Shown piece after piece: positions 45,858 to 56,505 of a stretch of 64,000 nt of DNA. The DNA comes from Vibrio genomosp. F10 str. ZF-129. Its GTDB lineage: Bacteria; Pseudomonadota; Gammaproteobacteria; Enterobacterales; Vibrionaceae. The position numbers and the translations under genes are program-made. The stretch's first letter is position 1; every line of letters begins with the position of its first letter. The notes beneath the pieces are model-generated. The model searched no databases and was not told where the DNA came from. It saw only the letters and a list, made by a program, of their open reading frames with translations. The stretch covers positions 1 through 64,000 of the forward strand of contig NZ_AJYQ02000001.1 of the NCBI RefSeq assembly GCF_000287055.2. Reading direction: 5' to 3'.

Positions 45858-47213
45858 TTAAGATTCATTTCTGGCTTTATCAAGTAGTCGATTAAAGTAA
45901 TGTCGAAGCGAATAAAGCATGATCAAGCTTGGAATTACCATGACCGCGGTAACGATAAAGAAGGTTGACCAGTCATTGAGGAAGTCAGCCAGTTCTCCAC
46001 TAAACGAAGCCAATGTGGTTCGACCAAAGTTTCCGAGTGAGGCCAGTAGGGCGTATTGTGTTGCTGAAAAAGCTTCACCCGTCAGAATGGTCAAAAAGGA
46101 TACAAATGCCACCGTTGAAAATGCGGTAGTAAAGTTATCAACCAGAATGGTCGCTAAGAACAAATGCTCATTGGGGCCAACTTTGGCAATCCAAGCAAAC
46201 ATTAAGTTACTTGCCGCCATTGCAATCCCCCCAATCATTAAGCCACGTACAATGCCGAATTTCACATTAAACATACTGCCAACTAGGGTAAAGAAAATGG
46301 TTGCTCCCCACCCGATCAGTTTTGAGTACTGGCCAATTTGTTCGTTACTAAATCCGACTTCTTTATAAAAGGGAATCGACATTCGGCCTAGGAACGCTTC
46401 ACCGATCTTAAAGAGGAATACAAATAGCAATAAAGTAATCGCTACTTGAACGCCATTCCGTTTGAAGAAATCTAAAAATGGTTCCACAACGGTAACTGTA
46501 AACCAAGCCGCAACTTTTGACCCAACCACCTCGTTATGGCGTTGTTCTGCTTGTTTTTGAAGAGCTTCTCGCTGGGTGTTGGGCTCTCCTACGAGCAAGG
46601 TAAACAACATTAATACAGCGACAAATCCCGCCATTCCGTAGTAAACCCCATTCCATCCTATGCTATCTGCGTTGATAAAAGCCACATAGCCGGGCAATGA
46701 GTAGCCAGTCCACCAGCCAATAACCGCCATTGCAGACGCTTGAGGCAGCTTATTGGATTCAGATTTTGGAAAGGTATCGATACGAAACGCATCAATGGCA
46801 ATATCTTGTGTCGCTGACGCCGTTGCAATCCCTAACGCAAGCATTGAAGTGAACATCAGATCATCTGCAGGGTTTACTCCTGCGATAAAAAGCGTGAGCA
46901 CTAAAACGATCGACTGACAAAGAAAGATCCAACTGCGTCGTTGGCCTAATATTGCGTGTAAAACTGGCAGCTTGACGCGATCCACTAAAGGCGCCCACAA
47001 GAAGTTAATGGCGTAGACTGCGAAAACACTACCAAAGTAGCCAATAGCAGCACGCGTTAAACCTGCATCTTTTAACCAGCCTGACATATTCGAGCCAATC
47101 AAAACCCATGGGAAGCCGCTTGAACAACCCAGCATAAATACCCACATGAGTCGCCTGTCGAAATAGCTGCGTAAGGTTTCTTGCCAAGTTAGTGACTGGT
47201 TATCAAGTGGCAT
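45858..47213 (-). CDS. ampG: Muropeptide MFS transporter AmpG-like
   Basis: Inner-membrane permease of about 451 residues importing anhydromuropeptides for cell-wall recycling. About 12 hydrophobic segments are present, with typical AmpG segments FMLGCSSGFPWVLIGSN (near the start), ATASATQDIAIDAFRID and IDTFPKSESNK. I start at the ATG at 47213 because AAGGA lies 7 nt upstream; a TTG 6 bp earlier is too close. It is the last gene of yajG-ppiA-ampG, following a hairpin after ppiA. E. coli also pairs yajG with ampG. Confidence 0.92.
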   Translation of the reverse strand: MPLDNQSLTWQETLRSYFDRRLMWVFMLGCSSGFPWVLIGSNMSGWLKDAGLTRAAIGYFGSVFAVYAINFLWAPLVDRVKLPVLHAILGQRRSWIFLCQSIVLVLTLFIAGVNPADDLMFTSMLALGIATASATQDIAIDAFRIDTFPKSESNKLPQASAMAVIGWWTGYSLPGYVAFINADSIGWNGVYYGMAGFVAVLMLFTLLVGEPNTQREALQKQAEQRHNEVVGSKVAAWFTVTVVEPFLDFFKRNGVQVAITLLLFVFLFKIGEAFLGRMSIPFYKEVGFSNEQIGQYSKLIGWGATIFFTLVGSMFNVKFGIVRGLMIGGIAMAASNLMFAWIAKVGPNEHLFLATILVDNFTTAFSTVAFVSFLTILTGEAFSATQYALLASLGNFGRTTLASFSGELADFLNDWSTFFIVTAVMVIPSLIMLYSLRHYFNRLLDKARNES

Positions 47214-47231
47214 AAACAAATCCTTGTAGAA

Positions 47232-47254
47232 AAGGCTCTAATGATTAGAGCCTT
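47232..47254 (-). terminator. Hairpin between ppiA and ampG
   Basis: An 11-bp inverted repeat AAGGCTCTAAT/ATTAGAGCCTT around a single base, followed on the minus strand by TTCT. It could act as a partial terminator or mRNA stabiliser that lowers ampG expression relative to ppiA. Confidence 0.55.
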
Positions 47255-47260
47255 CTATGA

Positions 47261-47806
47261 TTATTTTAAAAGGGTAACGTTAGTGATCACGATAGGCTCA
47301 ACGGGAATATCTTGCATACGACCCATTGTTTTAGTGGGTTTAGTCGCCATAGTTTCAACGACTTCAAATCCTTGAGTGACTTTGCCAAAAACTGCATAAC
47401 CAGCTTGTGTTGCACTCATATTTAGGAAGTGATTATCCGTCAGGTTAATGAAGAATTGTCGAGTGGCAGAATGAGGGTCAGACGTTCGAGCCATCGCAAT
47501 GGTCGCGGTTTTATTTTCAAGACCGTTTGAGGCTTCGTTACGAATTTGAGCATAGGTACCAAGGCGACCCATATTTTTGTCAAAGCCACCACCTTGGGCC
47601 ATGAAACCAGGAATCACCCGATGGAAAATCGTACCGACATAGCTGCCATCTTCGACATACTTCAAGAAGTTATCAACCGAGATAGGGGCTTGCTCTTGAT
47701 TTAACTCAATGGTGAATGGACCAAGGTTAGTTTCTATTAGGACTTTTGGTGCAGCGAATACGCTACAGCTAAAAATGACAAGAGAAGCAAGTAGAGCGCG
47801 AATCAT
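47261..47806 (-). CDS. ppiA: Periplasmic peptidyl-prolyl isomerase, cyclophilin type
   Basis: Cyclophilin-type isomerase of 181 residues with an N-terminal signal peptide (about 1-18). The active-site motifs FHRVIPGFMAQGGGF (about 61-75, catalytic Arg) and RTSDPHSATRQFFINL (about 107-122) are present. The signal peptide supports PpiA rather than cytosolic PpiB. Its ATG overlaps the yajG stop by one base (TAATG), so they are coupled. Confidence 0.9.
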   Translation of the reverse strand: MIRALLASLVIFSCSVFAAPKVLIETNLGPFTIELNQEQAPISVDNFLKYVEDGSYVGTIFHRVIPGFMAQGGGFDKNMGRLGTYAQIRNEASNGLENKTATIAMARTSDPHSATRQFFINLTDNHFLNMSATQAGYAVFGKVTQGFEVVETMATKPTKTMGRMQDIPVEPIVITNVTLLK

Positions 47807-48375
47807 TAAAATCTCTCCTGCATGTAGGTTTTCAGCTCCGCATCATTAGCGACTTCTTTTAACACTAAGTTCATGATGTCATTGAGAACGACTTCAATTT
47901 CTTCATTTGAAGCACTTAACATACCTGAGCGAGAACCATTACCTTTGTAGGTTTTGACCAGTTTTCCTTTGGGTGTTTCAGCCGTGACTTCAATGGTGAC
48001 GTTACCATCAATTTCGTTTTCCATGACAGAATGCTTAATCGTCACAAGTGCTTCTTGAATTTCCACTTCAACCCGGTTTTCGCTATTCACGGTGTTCTGA
48101 AAACCTTGTGATGCAAACTGCTCAGCAAACACATTTTCGAGAGCGATTCGGACATTTTGACGAGCGTGAATCGGTTCAATATTAGAGCGTCCACTGTCCA
48201 CCAGGGCCACATATTGTGCAGAGCGAATATCTTTACTTGTTAAGGTATACGTTGCCCCCTGTACAAGATCGCTGCTACTTAGTGCGGCTTTAGGCGTAAA
48301 GTTAATCTGTTCTTGCTGAGGAGCAGAACATGCTGCGAGTAAAGCCACTGAAGCTGCTAGAACCAGTTTTCTCAT
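47806..48375 (-). CDS. yajG: YajG family lipoprotein
   Basis: Lipoprotein of 189 residues with a lipobox LLAAC (lipidated Cys at 16). It resembles the YajG family of unknown function. It leads the operon yajG-ppiA-ampG and lies near bolA, a gene neighbourhood shared with E. coli (bolA-yajG-ampG). Confidence 0.88.
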   Translation of the reverse strand: MRKLVLAASVALLAACSAPQQEQINFTPKAALSSSDLVQGATYTLTSKDIRSAQYVALVDSGRSNIEPIHARQNVRIALENVFAEQFASQGFQNTVNSENRVEVEIQEALVTIKHSVMENEIDGNVTIEVTAETPKGKLVKTYKGNGSRSGMLSASNEEIEVVLNDIMNLVLKEVANDAELKTYMQERF

Positions 48376-48435
48376 GGTGTATTCCTTTATTATTTCTCAA
48401 TTCGAGTTGAATTAACTTTTAATGATAATAGTGAA

Positions 48436-49566
48436 CTATTTAGTTGCTTGTAAAATAACAAATTTTTTATTTGAAGCGATAACCTTTACTTGGGGCTTAC
48501 TAAACAATCGAGATAACTTACCATCGTAGCCGAGGTGTCGGTTTCCGATAACTATTAATTGACCACCTTTAGCAAGAACATGCTTTGCATCACAGAACAT
48601 CTGCCAGGCGATATGATCGGTGATCGCTTGTTGTTGGTGAAACGGTGGGTTACACAAGATCAATGACGCTTCTTCCCCTTGATAGTTATCCAGACAATTG
48701 TTCGCAATACACTGAATATTGTCGTCGTTATCAAGGTTGTATTTAAGGTTATGGCGTGCAGATTCAACCGCCATATAACTCTCATCGATACTGGTGATTT
48801 TAGCTTGAGGATTCAGTCTTGCCGCTGCCACAGAAAGAACCCCATTCCCACAACCTAAATCGATAATGTGTTGATAATTGGGGTCGCTTGGTATGTGTTG
48901 CAACATGAATCGAGCACCGAGATCAAGAGCTTCGCCTGAATACACATTCGGCAGGTTACCGAGAGTCATGCCGTGCCCCTCTACATCCCAGGTAGTCAAT
49001 GGCTCTACGTTTTGAACCGGTATGCAATTAGCGTGAGAAAAAACAAGCCGATGCTTCTTCCATGCCAGTGATGTGCTCGTCGAACCAAGGTGCTTTTCAA
49101 AAATCTTCAATGTAGAAGAGTGGATTTCTTTGGCTTTATTCACCGCGATAACGGGAACATCGCTTGAAATGTACTCCCTTAGTTTAGTCAGTTGCCATGT
49201 TAAATAGCGATTATTACGCGGTATTTGAATCAGCACCAAATCAATGTTGCTAGGAAGTGGTTCGGTACTTTTTAATCGCGTTATCTCGGGGCAATGATTG
49301 ATTTGAAGGTTGTGAGCAATGCCTTGATGAGCAACCCATGAATCACTCATCACAGTTACGTGATGGTCTTGACTAAACCAGCATGACAGCGCACCGAAAT
49401 GATCATTAAGTATGAGTATGTTTTTGCCTTTCGCTAGTGCCATCTCTTCAATGTGGTTGATGAGGTATTCGTCGCCCGCATCCCAAGCCTGAAGTGTTTC
49501 ATTACTGTGTATAGGAAAGCGAGAAAGCGTTAAAGAGCGTTCATGCAGAGTCAATTCTGTTTTCAT
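48436..49566 (-). CDS. rlmG: 23S rRNA (guanine-1835-N2) methyltransferase RlmG
   Basis: SAM-dependent methyltransferase of about 376 residues. The C-terminal catalytic domain has motif I IIDLGCGNGVLSVAA (about 235-249) and the NPPFHQQ target-base motif (about 308-314). The N-terminal domain (LILNDHFGALSCWF, AWKKHRLVFSH) matches E. coli YgjO/RlmG. I choose the ATG giving MKTELTLHERSL, three codons into the longest frame. It is divergent from bolA. Confidence 0.9.
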   Translation of the reverse strand: MKTELTLHERSLTLSRFPIHSNETLQAWDAGDEYLINHIEEMALAKGKNILILNDHFGALSCWFSQDHHVTVMSDSWVAHQGIAHNLQINHCPEITRLKSTEPLPSNIDLVLIQIPRNNRYLTWQLTKLREYISSDVPVIAVNKAKEIHSSTLKIFEKHLGSTSTSLAWKKHRLVFSHANCIPVQNVEPLTTWDVEGHGMTLGNLPNVYSGEALDLGARFMLQHIPSDPNYQHIIDLGCGNGVLSVAAARLNPQAKITSIDESYMAVESARHNLKYNLDNDDNIQCIANNCLDNYQGEEASLILCNPPFHQQQAITDHIAWQMFCDAKHVLAKGGQLIVIGNRHLGYDGKLSRLFSKPQVKVIASNKKFVILQATK

Positions 49567-49742
49567 AATCAGCATTTTAGTCGTTATATTTCTGGGACCT
49601 ATTGTCGCAAATAGGACGCAAACAGGAAACTAAAACCTTTTCCCTACGAGTCTAGAGCGTTACCATATGGCACCGAGTCATTCGACTTATAGTATAGTCT
49701 CTATCTTCATAGGGTTAAGTCATACCGATGTAAGGAATACCG

Positions 49743-50054
49743 ATGCTTAAAGAATCATTAGAAAAAAAGCTCGCTGAAACATTCAGCCCAGTATTTGCAG
49801 AAGTTGTGAATGAAAGCTACATGCACAATGTGCCTAAAGGATCTGAAAGTCATTTCAAAGTGACTATTGTAAGTGAAGATTTTGAAGGTCAGCGTCTGAT
49901 TACTCGTCATAGAGCAGTAAACGCCCTGTTTGCCGAAGAGCTAAACACTCAAATTCATGCTCTGGCTATTCATACATACAGCCCAAGTGAATGGGATAAA
50001 GAGCATCAATCAAGCCCTGACAGCCCGATGTGCATGGGTGGAAACAAGAAATAG
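49743..50054 (+). CDS. bolA: BolA family protein
   Basis: Protein of 103 residues with the BolA fold: [30 protein letters not shown] (in pieces) contains the class-conserved histidines and the helix-turn-helix-like region. BolA proteins bind [2Fe-2S] glutaredoxins and affect morphology and stress responses. Neighbourhood with yajG-ampG matches E. coli bolA. Confidence 0.9.
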   Translation: MLKESLEKKLAETFSPVFAEVVNESYMHNVPKGSESHFKVTIVSEDFEGQRLITRHRAVNALFAEELNTQIHALAIHTYSPSEWDKEHQSSPDSPMCMGGNKK

Positions 50055-50496
50055 AGCGAAACTCACAATAACCGAGTGATCGAACATCGTTCTTTTTATG
50101 TATAAAAAAGAAGGCGAGGTTTAACACTGTGACAACAAATTAACGGGTTTGAAAGGGAGTAACTAAATGTTAACGAATATGAACGGTAAAGCACCTAAAA
50201 GGGGTTAGATAGCGTAATTTTTGCTCTTCTATCGCAAGATTAGGAGACATAGATCCCTTTACCATTCAAAACCCGCGAAATAAAATCACTAATCAAGTTA
50301 TTGGTCATGGAATCGAGTTTCGAAAAAATGTTACACTAATGTACTTAGTAAAGCTCAGCGCAGTTCTGTGATGAGTGTATTAATAGGATGTTGCGATTCT
50401 GGTCTTTGGAATGTAGCCAGAACCGGACACATATGTCGTGTCTAAAAGTTACGCAATTATAAGAATCTTTTTCCCGATAAAGTAGTGCAAGTGCGT
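50055..50496. other. bolA-nqrA spacer (nqr leader)
   Basis: A 442-bp stretch containing the nqr promoter region. It holds a 13-codon reading frame with a strong ribosome-binding site (50167-50208). Further on are inverted repeats TTCTGG/CCAGAA (50397-50402 and 50417-50422) and GACAC/GTGTC (50426-50430 and 50438-50442). No other gene is convincing. Confidence 0.55.
50167..50208 (+). CDS. Possible 13-residue leader peptide upstream of nqrA
   Basis: A short frame (MLTNMNGKAPKRG) follows AAAGGGAGT with 6 nt spacing, a far better ribosome-binding site than that of nqrA itself. It may be a leader peptide or a chance frame. No run of one amino acid is present, so classical attenuation is not indicated. 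Confidence 0.25.
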   Translation: MLTNMNGKAPKRG

Positions 50497-51837
50497 ATGA
50501 TTACAATAAAAAAGGGTTTGGACCTGCCGATCGCAGGAGCTCCATCCCAGGTGATTAATGATGGTAAAACCATCAGTAAAGTCGCCTTGCTTGGCGAAGA
50601 GTATGTTGGCATGCGTCCTACGATGCATGTTCGCGTAGGCGATGAAGTAAAGAAAGCTCAAATTCTTTTTGAAGATAAAAAGAACCCAGGCGTTAAATTC
50701 ACTTCACCAGCAAGCGGTAAAGTCATCGAGGTTAACCGTGGTGCAAAACGTGTCCTACAATCCGTTGTGATTGAAGTGGCAGGTGATGAACAGGTTACTT
50801 TTGATAAGTTTGAAGCCAATCAACTAGCTGGTTTAGGTCGTGAAGCGATCAAAACTCAGTTGGTAGATTCCGGTCTTTGGACAGCTTTACGTACTCGACC
50901 GTTTAGCAAGGTTCCAGCAATCAAGTCTACAACTCAGGCTATTTTTGTAACGGCAATGGACACCAACCCATTGGCGGCAAATCCTGAAATTATTATCAAT
51001 GAGCAGCCTGAAGCGTTCATTGCAGGGCTTGATATTCTTTCAAATCTGACAGATGGCAGCGTGTATGTTTGTAAGGCAGGAACAAGTCTTCCTCGCTCTT
51101 CTCAATCAAACGTCGCTGAGCATGTTTTTGATGGACCTCACCCTTCTGGGTTAGTGGGAACTCACATGCATCATCTATTTCCAGTGAATTCTGAAAATGT
51201 TGCGTGGAGTATTAACTACCAAGACGTGATTGCGTTTGGTCAGTTATTCCTAACTGGTGAGCTATACACTGATCGTGTTGTTTCTCTCGCTGGTCCAGTG
51301 GTGAATAATCCACGCCTTATTCGCACCATTCTCGGTGCAAACGTTCAAGAATTGGCGGATAACGAGCTAATCCCAGGAGAAGTCCGAGTTATTTCTGGCT
51401 CTGTACTTTCTGGTACACATGCGACAGGTCCGCACGGGTATTTAGGACGTTACCACGTTCAAGTATCTGCATTGCGTGAAGGTCGAGAAAAGGATCTGTT
51501 TGGTTGGGCTATGCCTGGCAAAAATAAATTCTCTGTGACTCGTGCTTTCTTAGGACACTTCTTTAAGGGTCAGTTGTTTAATATGACAACAACGACCAAT
51601 GGTAGTGACCGTTCAATGGTGCCTATCGGTAATTATGAAAAAGTATTACCACTAGATATGGAACCAACATTGCTGCTTCGTGACCTTTGTGCAGGCGACA
51701 TCGATAGCGCTCAGCGCCTTGGTGCACTTGAGCTTGATGAAGAAGATTTAGCATTGTGTAGCTTTGTATGTCCAGGTAAGTACGAGTACGGTCAACTGCT
51801 CCGAGAGTGCCTAGACAAGATTGAGAAGGAAGGCTAA
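50497..51837 (+). CDS. nqrA: Na+-translocating NADH:quinone reductase subunit A
   Basis: Cytosolic quinone-binding subunit of Na+-NQR, which couples NADH oxidation to sodium export. I chose the ATG at 50497, giving 446 residues as in V. cholerae NqrA ([14 protein letters not shown]). The GTG codons at 50485 and 50491 are upstream in frame, but homology favours the ATG. Segments such as [18 protein letters not shown] and [20 protein letters not shown] are nearly invariant. It is the first gene of nqrABCDEF. Confidence 0.97.
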   Translation: MITIKKGLDLPIAGAPSQVINDGKTISKVALLGEEYVGMRPTMHVRVGDEVKKAQILFEDKKNPGVKFTSPASGKVIEVNRGAKRVLQSVVIEVAGDEQVTFDKFEANQLAGLGREAIKTQLVDSGLWTALRTRPFSKVPAIKSTTQAIFVTAMDTNPLAANPEIIINEQPEAFIAGLDILSNLTDGSVYVCKAGTSLPRSSQSNVAEHVFDGPHPSGLVGTHMHHLFPVNSENVAWSINYQDVIAFGQLFLTGELYTDRVVSLAGPVVNNPRLIRTILGANVQELADNELIPGEVRVISGSVLSGTHATGPHGYLGRYHVQVSALREGREKDLFGWAMPGKNKFSVTRAFLGHFFKGQLFNMTTTTNGSDRSMVPIGNYEKVLPLDMEPTLLLRDLCAGDIDSAQRLGALELDEEDLALCSFVCPGKYEYGQLLRECLDKIEKEG

Positions 51838-51841
51838 TCCC

Positions 51842-53083
51842 ATGCTTAAGAAGTTTCTTGAAGACATCGAGCATCATTTTGAGCCTGGTGGTAAACATGA
51901 GAAATGGTTTGCCTTGTATGAAGCAGCGGCAACTCTGTTTTACACCCCAGGTCTAGTAACAAAGCGTAGCTCGCATGTTCGTGATAGCGTTGATTTAAAA
52001 CGTATCATGATCATGGTGTGGTTCGCAGTATTCCCAGCAATGTTCTGGGGTATGTATAACGCTGGTGGTCAAGCGATCGCAGCCCTTAACCATATGTATT
52101 CTGGCGCAGAACTTGCGGCAGTCATCAGTGGTAACTGGCACTACTGGCTTACAGAGATGGTTGGCGGCACAATAAGTGCTGAAGCCGGTTGGGGCAGCAA
52201 AATGCTCCTTGGTGCAACCTACTTCTTACCTATCTACGCTACGGTCTTTATCGTAGGTGGATTTTGGGAAGTGCTCTTCTGTATGGTGCGTAAGCATGAA
52301 GTTAACGAAGGTTTCTTTGTTACCTCTATTCTATTTGCACTCATCGTTCCACCAACACTGCCTCTATGGCAAGCAGCACTAGGTATTACCTTTGGTGTTG
52401 TTGTCGCTAAAGAGATCTTTGGTGGTACGGGTCGTAACTTCCTTAACCCTGCTTTGGCCGGTCGTGCATTCTTGTTTTTTGCATACCCTGCTCAAATATC
52501 GGGTGATGTCGTTTGGACTGCTGCAGATGGTTTCTCTGGTGCGACAGCTCTTAGCCAATGGGCTCAAGGTGGCGAAGGCGCACTAGTAAACATGGTGACT
52601 GGCGACACAATCACTTGGATGGATGCCTTCATTGGTAACATTCCAGGATCGATTGGTGAAGTGTCTACCTTAGCATTGATGATTGGTGCTGCTATGATCG
52701 TTTACATGGGGATTGCCTCATGGAGAATCATTGGTGGTGTGATGATCGGCATGGTTGCTGTGTCGACATTGTTCAATGTCATTGGTTCAGATACTAACGT
52801 CTTATTTAGCATGCCGTGGCACTGGCACCTTGTTTTAGGTGGCTTCGCATTTGGTATGTTCTTTATGGCAACCGATCCCGTTTCTGCATCATTTACCGAC
52901 AACGGTAAGTGGGCATACGGTATTTTGATTGGTGCGATGTGTGTCATGATCAGGGTTGTGAATCCAGCTTACCCAGAGGGTATGATGCTAGCGATTCTAT
53001 TTGCAAACCTATTTGCACCATTGTTCGATCACGTAGTTGTTGAGAAGAACATTAAGCGGAGGTTAGCGCGTTATGGCAAGTAA
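51842..53083 (+). CDS. nqrB: Na+-translocating NADH:quinone reductase subunit B
   Basis: Membrane subunit with a covalently bound FMN and a riboflavin site, part of the sodium channel. About 413 residues. The flavinylation motif SGAT is at about residues 232-235 with the acceptor threonine, a substrate for ApbE encoded downstream. I start at the ATG at 51842, where AAGGAAGG lies 7 nt upstream; a TTG start at 51821 would add seven residues. It overlaps nqrC by 11 bp. Confidence 0.97.
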   Translation: MLKKFLEDIEHHFEPGGKHEKWFALYEAAATLFYTPGLVTKRSSHVRDSVDLKRIMIMVWFAVFPAMFWGMYNAGGQAIAALNHMYSGAELAAVISGNWHYWLTEMVGGTISAEAGWGSKMLLGATYFLPIYATVFIVGGFWEVLFCMVRKHEVNEGFFVTSILFALIVPPTLPLWQAALGITFGVVVAKEIFGGTGRNFLNPALAGRAFLFFAYPAQISGDVVWTAADGFSGATALSQWAQGGEGALVNMVTGDTITWMDAFIGNIPGSIGEVSTLALMIGAAMIVYMGIASWRIIGGVMIGMVAVSTLFNVIGSDTNVLFSMPWHWHLVLGGFAFGMFFMATDPVSASFTDNGKWAYGILIGAMCVMIRVVNPAYPEGMMLAILFANLFAPLFDHVVVEKNIKRRLARYGK

Positions 53084-53840
53084 TAACGATAGTATTAAAA
53101 AGACGCTGTTTGTTGTTATCGCATTAAGCTTAGTATGTTCAATCATTGTATCTGTTGCAGCGGTTGGTTTACGAGACAAGCAACAAGCTAACGCAGTTCT
53201 TGATAAGCAGACTAAAATCGTTGAAGTTGCAGGTATTTCTGGTGATGCATCTATCCCTGAACTGTTTGCACAAAACATCGAACCACGATTGGTCGACTTT
53301 GCCACTGGCGAATACGTTGATGGCGATGCAGGAGCTTACGATCAACGTAAAGCGGCTAAAGATCCAGAAGTATCAGTTCGATTGGCAGCAGAAGATGACA
53401 AAGCGAAAATCATTCGCCGTGCTAATACGGGTGTTGTTTACCTAGTAAAAGATGGCAATGACTTTTCTAAAGTTATCATTCCTGTTCACGGTAATGGCTT
53501 GTGGTCGATGATGTATGCGTTCGTTGCAATTGAAACTGATGGCAACACAATAGCGGGTGTTACTTACTACGAGCAAGGTGAAACTCCTGGGCTTGGTGGT
53601 GAAGTTGAAAACCCAAATTGGCGCGCTCAGTTTACCGGTAAGAAACTTTTCGATGAAAACGATAAGCCAGCCATTCAAGTTGTTAAAGGTGGCGCACCTG
53701 CTGGATCTGAACACGGTGTTGATGGTCTTTCTGGTGCAACGTTAACGAGCGTTGGCGTACAAAACACATTTGACTTTTGGTTAGGTGAGAAGGGCTTTGG
53801 CCCGTTCCTCGCTAAAGTCCGTGATGGAGGCCTAAACTAA
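53073..53840 (+). CDS. nqrC: Na+-translocating NADH:quinone reductase subunit C
   Basis: Subunit with one N-terminal membrane segment (about 11-31) and a periplasmic FMN domain, 255 residues. The covalent FMN attachment motif SGATLTS lies at about residues 221-227. The start follows GCGGAGG, and the stop shares its last base with the nqrD start (TAATG). Confidence 0.97.
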   Translation: MASNNDSIKKTLFVVIALSLVCSIIVSVAAVGLRDKQQANAVLDKQTKIVEVAGISGDASIPELFAQNIEPRLVDFATGEYVDGDAGAYDQRKAAKDPEVSVRLAAEDDKAKIIRRANTGVVYLVKDGNDFSKVIIPVHGNGLWSMMYAFVAIETDGNTIAGVTYYEQGETPGLGGEVENPNWRAQFTGKKLFDENDKPAIQVVKGGAPAGSEHGVDGLSGATLTSVGVQNTFDFWLGEKGFGPFLAKVRDGGLN

Positions 53841-54472
53841 TGTCTACAGTAAAAGATGTTAAAAAGAGTGTTTTAGCGCCGGTATTGAATAACAACCCAA
53901 TTGCTCTTCAAGTTCTTGGTGTGTGTTCCGCTCTGGCTGTAACCACTAAACTAGAAACTGCGTTCGTTATGACAATTGCTGTAATGTTTGTTACTGCATT
54001 TTCTAACTTCTTTGTTTCTGTTATCCGTAATCATATTCCGAATAGTGTACGTATCATCGTACAAATGGCGATCATCGCTTCTTTAGTTATTGTTGTAGAC
54101 CAAGTATTAAAAGCTTACCTCTACGATATTTCTAAGCAGCTTTCGGTATTTGTTGGCTTGATCATTACTAACTGTATTGTAATGGGCCGTGCTGAAGCGT
54201 TTGCGATGAAATCAGAGCCTATTCCATCGTTCATCGATGGTATTGGTAATGGTCTAGGCTACGGTTTTGTGTTGCTGACTGTTGCTTTCTTCCGAGAGCT
54301 TCTAGGTTCGGGCAAACTATTTGGTATGGAAGTGCTTCCTCTTGTAAGTAACGGTGGTTGGTATCAGCCAAATGGCATGATGCTATTGGCACCTTCTGCG
54401 TTCTTCCTGATTGGTTTTATGATTTGGGCTATTCGTATCATTCGACCTGATCAAATAGAAGCGAAGGAGTAA
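53840..54472 (+). CDS. nqrD: Na+-translocating NADH:quinone reductase subunit D
   Basis: Integral membrane subunit of 210 residues with about six helices. The symmetric partner of NqrE; the two hold an intramembrane iron site between conserved cysteines (here for example [12 protein letters not shown] about 28-39 and [12 protein letters not shown] about 109-120). Gene order and length match V. cholerae. Confidence 0.97.
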   Translation: MSTVKDVKKSVLAPVLNNNPIALQVLGVCSALAVTTKLETAFVMTIAVMFVTAFSNFFVSVIRNHIPNSVRIIVQMAIIASLVIVVDQVLKAYLYDISKQLSVFVGLIITNCIVMGRAEAFAMKSEPIPSFIDGIGNGLGYGFVLLTVAFFRELLGSGKLFGMEVLPLVSNGGWYQPNGMMLLAPSAFFLIGFMIWAIRIIRPDQIEAKE

Positions 54473-54479
54473 GGTAGCT

Positions 54480-55076
54480 ATGGAACATTATATTAGTCTT
54501 CTCGTTAAATCGATTTTTGTCGAGAATATGGCGCTTTCTTTTTTCCTAGGGATGTGTACTTTCTTAGCTGTCTCAAAGAAAGTAAAAACCTCTTTTGGTC
54601 TTGGTGTCGCAGTTGTTGTTGTACTGACTATCGCCGTTCCTGTAAATAACCTTGTTTACACGAATATTCTTAAAGAGAATGCGTTAGTTGAAGGTGTCGA
54701 CCTTAGTTTTCTTAACTACATTGCATTCATCGGTGTTATCGCAGCACTTGTACAAATTCTAGAGATGGTTCTGGATCGTTTCTTCCCGCCTTTGTACAAC
54801 GCGCTTGGTATTTTCCTTCCATTGATTACGGTTAACTGTGCAATCTTTGGTGGTGTATCTTTCATGGTAACTCGTGATTACAACTTTGCTGAATCTGTCG
54901 TCTATGGCTTTGGATCCGGTGTTGGTTGGATGTTGGCAATTGTCGCATTAGCGGGTATTCGTGAGAAGATGAAGTACTCTGATGTGCCTCCTGGTCTACG
55001 TGGTTTAGGTATTACCTTTATCAGTGTAGGTTTGATGGCTCTAGGCTTTATGTCTTTCTCTGGTGTTCAACTGTAG
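54480..55076 (+). CDS. nqrE: Na+-translocating NADH:quinone reductase subunit E
   Basis: Integral membrane subunit of 198 residues, the inverted-topology partner of NqrD. Conserved cysteine segments [11 protein letters not shown] (about 24-34) and TVNCAIFGG (about 118-126) provide iron ligands. It begins 7 bp after nqrD. Confidence 0.97.
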   Translation: MEHYISLLVKSIFVENMALSFFLGMCTFLAVSKKVKTSFGLGVAVVVVLTIAVPVNNLVYTNILKENALVEGVDLSFLNYIAFIGVIAALVQILEMVLDRFFPPLYNALGIFLPLITVNCAIFGGVSFMVTRDYNFAESVVYGFGSGVGWMLAIVALAGIREKMKYSDVPPGLRGLGITFISVGLMALGFMSFSGVQL

Positions 55077-55110
55077 GTCGGGTAAACGACACAATTTTTA
55101 AGGAATAGTC

Positions 55111-56337
55111 ATGCAAGTTATTATCCTTGGTGTGGTGATGTTTACCCTGATTGTACTCGCTTTGGTTTTAATTATTTTATTTGCCAAATCAAAGCTTGTA
55201 CCAACAGGTGACGTTACTATCTCCGTAAATGGTGATCCTGAGAAGAGTTTTATCACTTCTCCTGGTGACAAATTACTAAGTGCAATGGCAGGCAGTGGTA
55301 TCTTCGTATCTTCTGCTTGTGGTGGTGGTGGCTCTTGTGGCCAGTGTCGCGTTAAAGTGAAATCTGGTGGTGGTGATATTTTGCCAACAGAACTTGATCA
55401 CATCTCTAAAGGTGAAGCCCGTGAAGGCGAGCGTTTAGCGTGTCAGGTTGCTGTTAAAGCAGACATGGACATAGAGCTACCGGAAGAAATCTTCGGTGTT
55501 AAAAAGTGGGAATGTGAAGTTCTTTCTAATGATAACGAAGCAACCTTCATCAAAGAGCTAGTGCTGAAAATCCCAGAAGGGGAAGAAGTACCGTTCCGTG
55601 CTGGTGGTTATATTCAGATTGAAGCTGAACCGCACCACATTAAATATGCAGATTTCGATATTCCAGAAGAGTATCGTGGTGACTGGGACAAATTTAATCT
55701 GTTCCGTTACGAGTCTATCGTTAACGAGCATTCAATCCGTGCATACTCTATGGCTTCATACCCAGAAGAGAAAGGCTTGATTAAGCTAAATGTACGTATT
55801 GCAACGCCGCCACCGAATAACCCAGACGTAAAACCAGGTGTGATGTCATCATACATTTGGTCACTTAAAGCGGGTGATAAGTGTACTATTTCAGGTCCGT
55901 TTGGTGAGTTCTTCGCTAAAGATACCGACAATGAAATGGTCTTTATTGGTGGTGGTGCTGGTATGGCGCCAATGCGTTCACATATCTTCGATCAATTGCT
56001 GCGCTTAAGCTCTAAGCGTAAAATGAGCTACTGGTATGGTGCTCGTTCTAAGCGTGAAATGTTCTACATAGAAGATTTCGACAAGCTGCAAGAAGAGAAT
56101 GATAACTTCGTCTGGCACTGTGCTCTTTCTGATCCACTTCCAGAAGATAATTGGGATGGGTACACAGGCTTTATTCATAACGTAATTTATGAAAACTACC
56201 TGAAAGACCACGAAGCTCCAGAAGACTGTGAGTACTACATGTGTGGTCCGCCAATGATGAACGCTGCTGTTATCGGTATGCTTAAAGATCTTGGTGTGGA
56301 GGATGAAAACATCCTTCTTGATGACTTTGGTGGTTAA
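55111..56337 (+). CDS. nqrF: Na+-translocating NADH:quinone reductase subunit F
   Basis: NADH-oxidising subunit, 408 residues. One N-terminal membrane helix (about 3-25), a [2Fe-2S] ferredoxin domain with [10 protein letters not shown] (Cys at about 70, 76, 79 and a fourth near 111), an FAD domain with RAYSMAS, and an NAD domain with [12 protein letters not shown] strong terminator follows, ending the nqr operon before apbE. Confidence 0.97.
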   Translation: MQVIILGVVMFTLIVLALVLIILFAKSKLVPTGDVTISVNGDPEKSFITSPGDKLLSAMAGSGIFVSSACGGGGSCGQCRVKVKSGGGDILPTELDHISKGEAREGERLACQVAVKADMDIELPEEIFGVKKWECEVLSNDNEATFIKELVLKIPEGEEVPFRAGGYIQIEAEPHHIKYADFDIPEEYRGDWDKFNLFRYESIVNEHSIRAYSMASYPEEKGLIKLNVRIATPPPNNPDVKPGVMSSYIWSLKAGDKCTISGPFGEFFAKDTDNEMVFIGGGAGMAPMRSHIFDQLLRLSSKRKMSYWYGARSKREMFYIEDFDKLQEENDNFVWHCALSDPLPEDNWDGYTGFIHNVIYENYLKDHEAPEDCEYYMCGPPMMNAAVIGMLKDLGVEDENILLDDFGG

Positions 56338-56354
56338 TCTGCCGTAAGTTATTC

Positions 56355-56390
56355 AATAATGGCTGACTCTTTGAGTCGGCCATTATTTTT
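56355..56390 (+). terminator. nqr operon terminator
   Basis: A 15-bp stem with one G-U pair (56355-56369 with 56373-56387), a three-base loop and a T tract at 56386-56390. It separates nqrF from apbE. Confidence 0.9.
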
Positions 56391-56505
56391 AGACCTAAAG
56401 AGTTTTATTTTGAGTTTTTAGAGAAAAGCACATGAAAGCATCGAGAGTAACGTTTGCTTTTTTCTATTCACTTTTCGCACTATTTTTATAAACAGGAGTA
56501 AACAG

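Noticed and set aside
45919..46368. 149-codon plus-strand frame opposite ampG
   Set aside because: It lies entirely opposite a clear membrane transporter gene and is a codon-bias shadow.
50090..50112. AT-only inverted repeat after bolA as a terminator
   Set aside because: The stem is made only of A-T pairs except its ends and lacks a following T run, so termination is doubtful.
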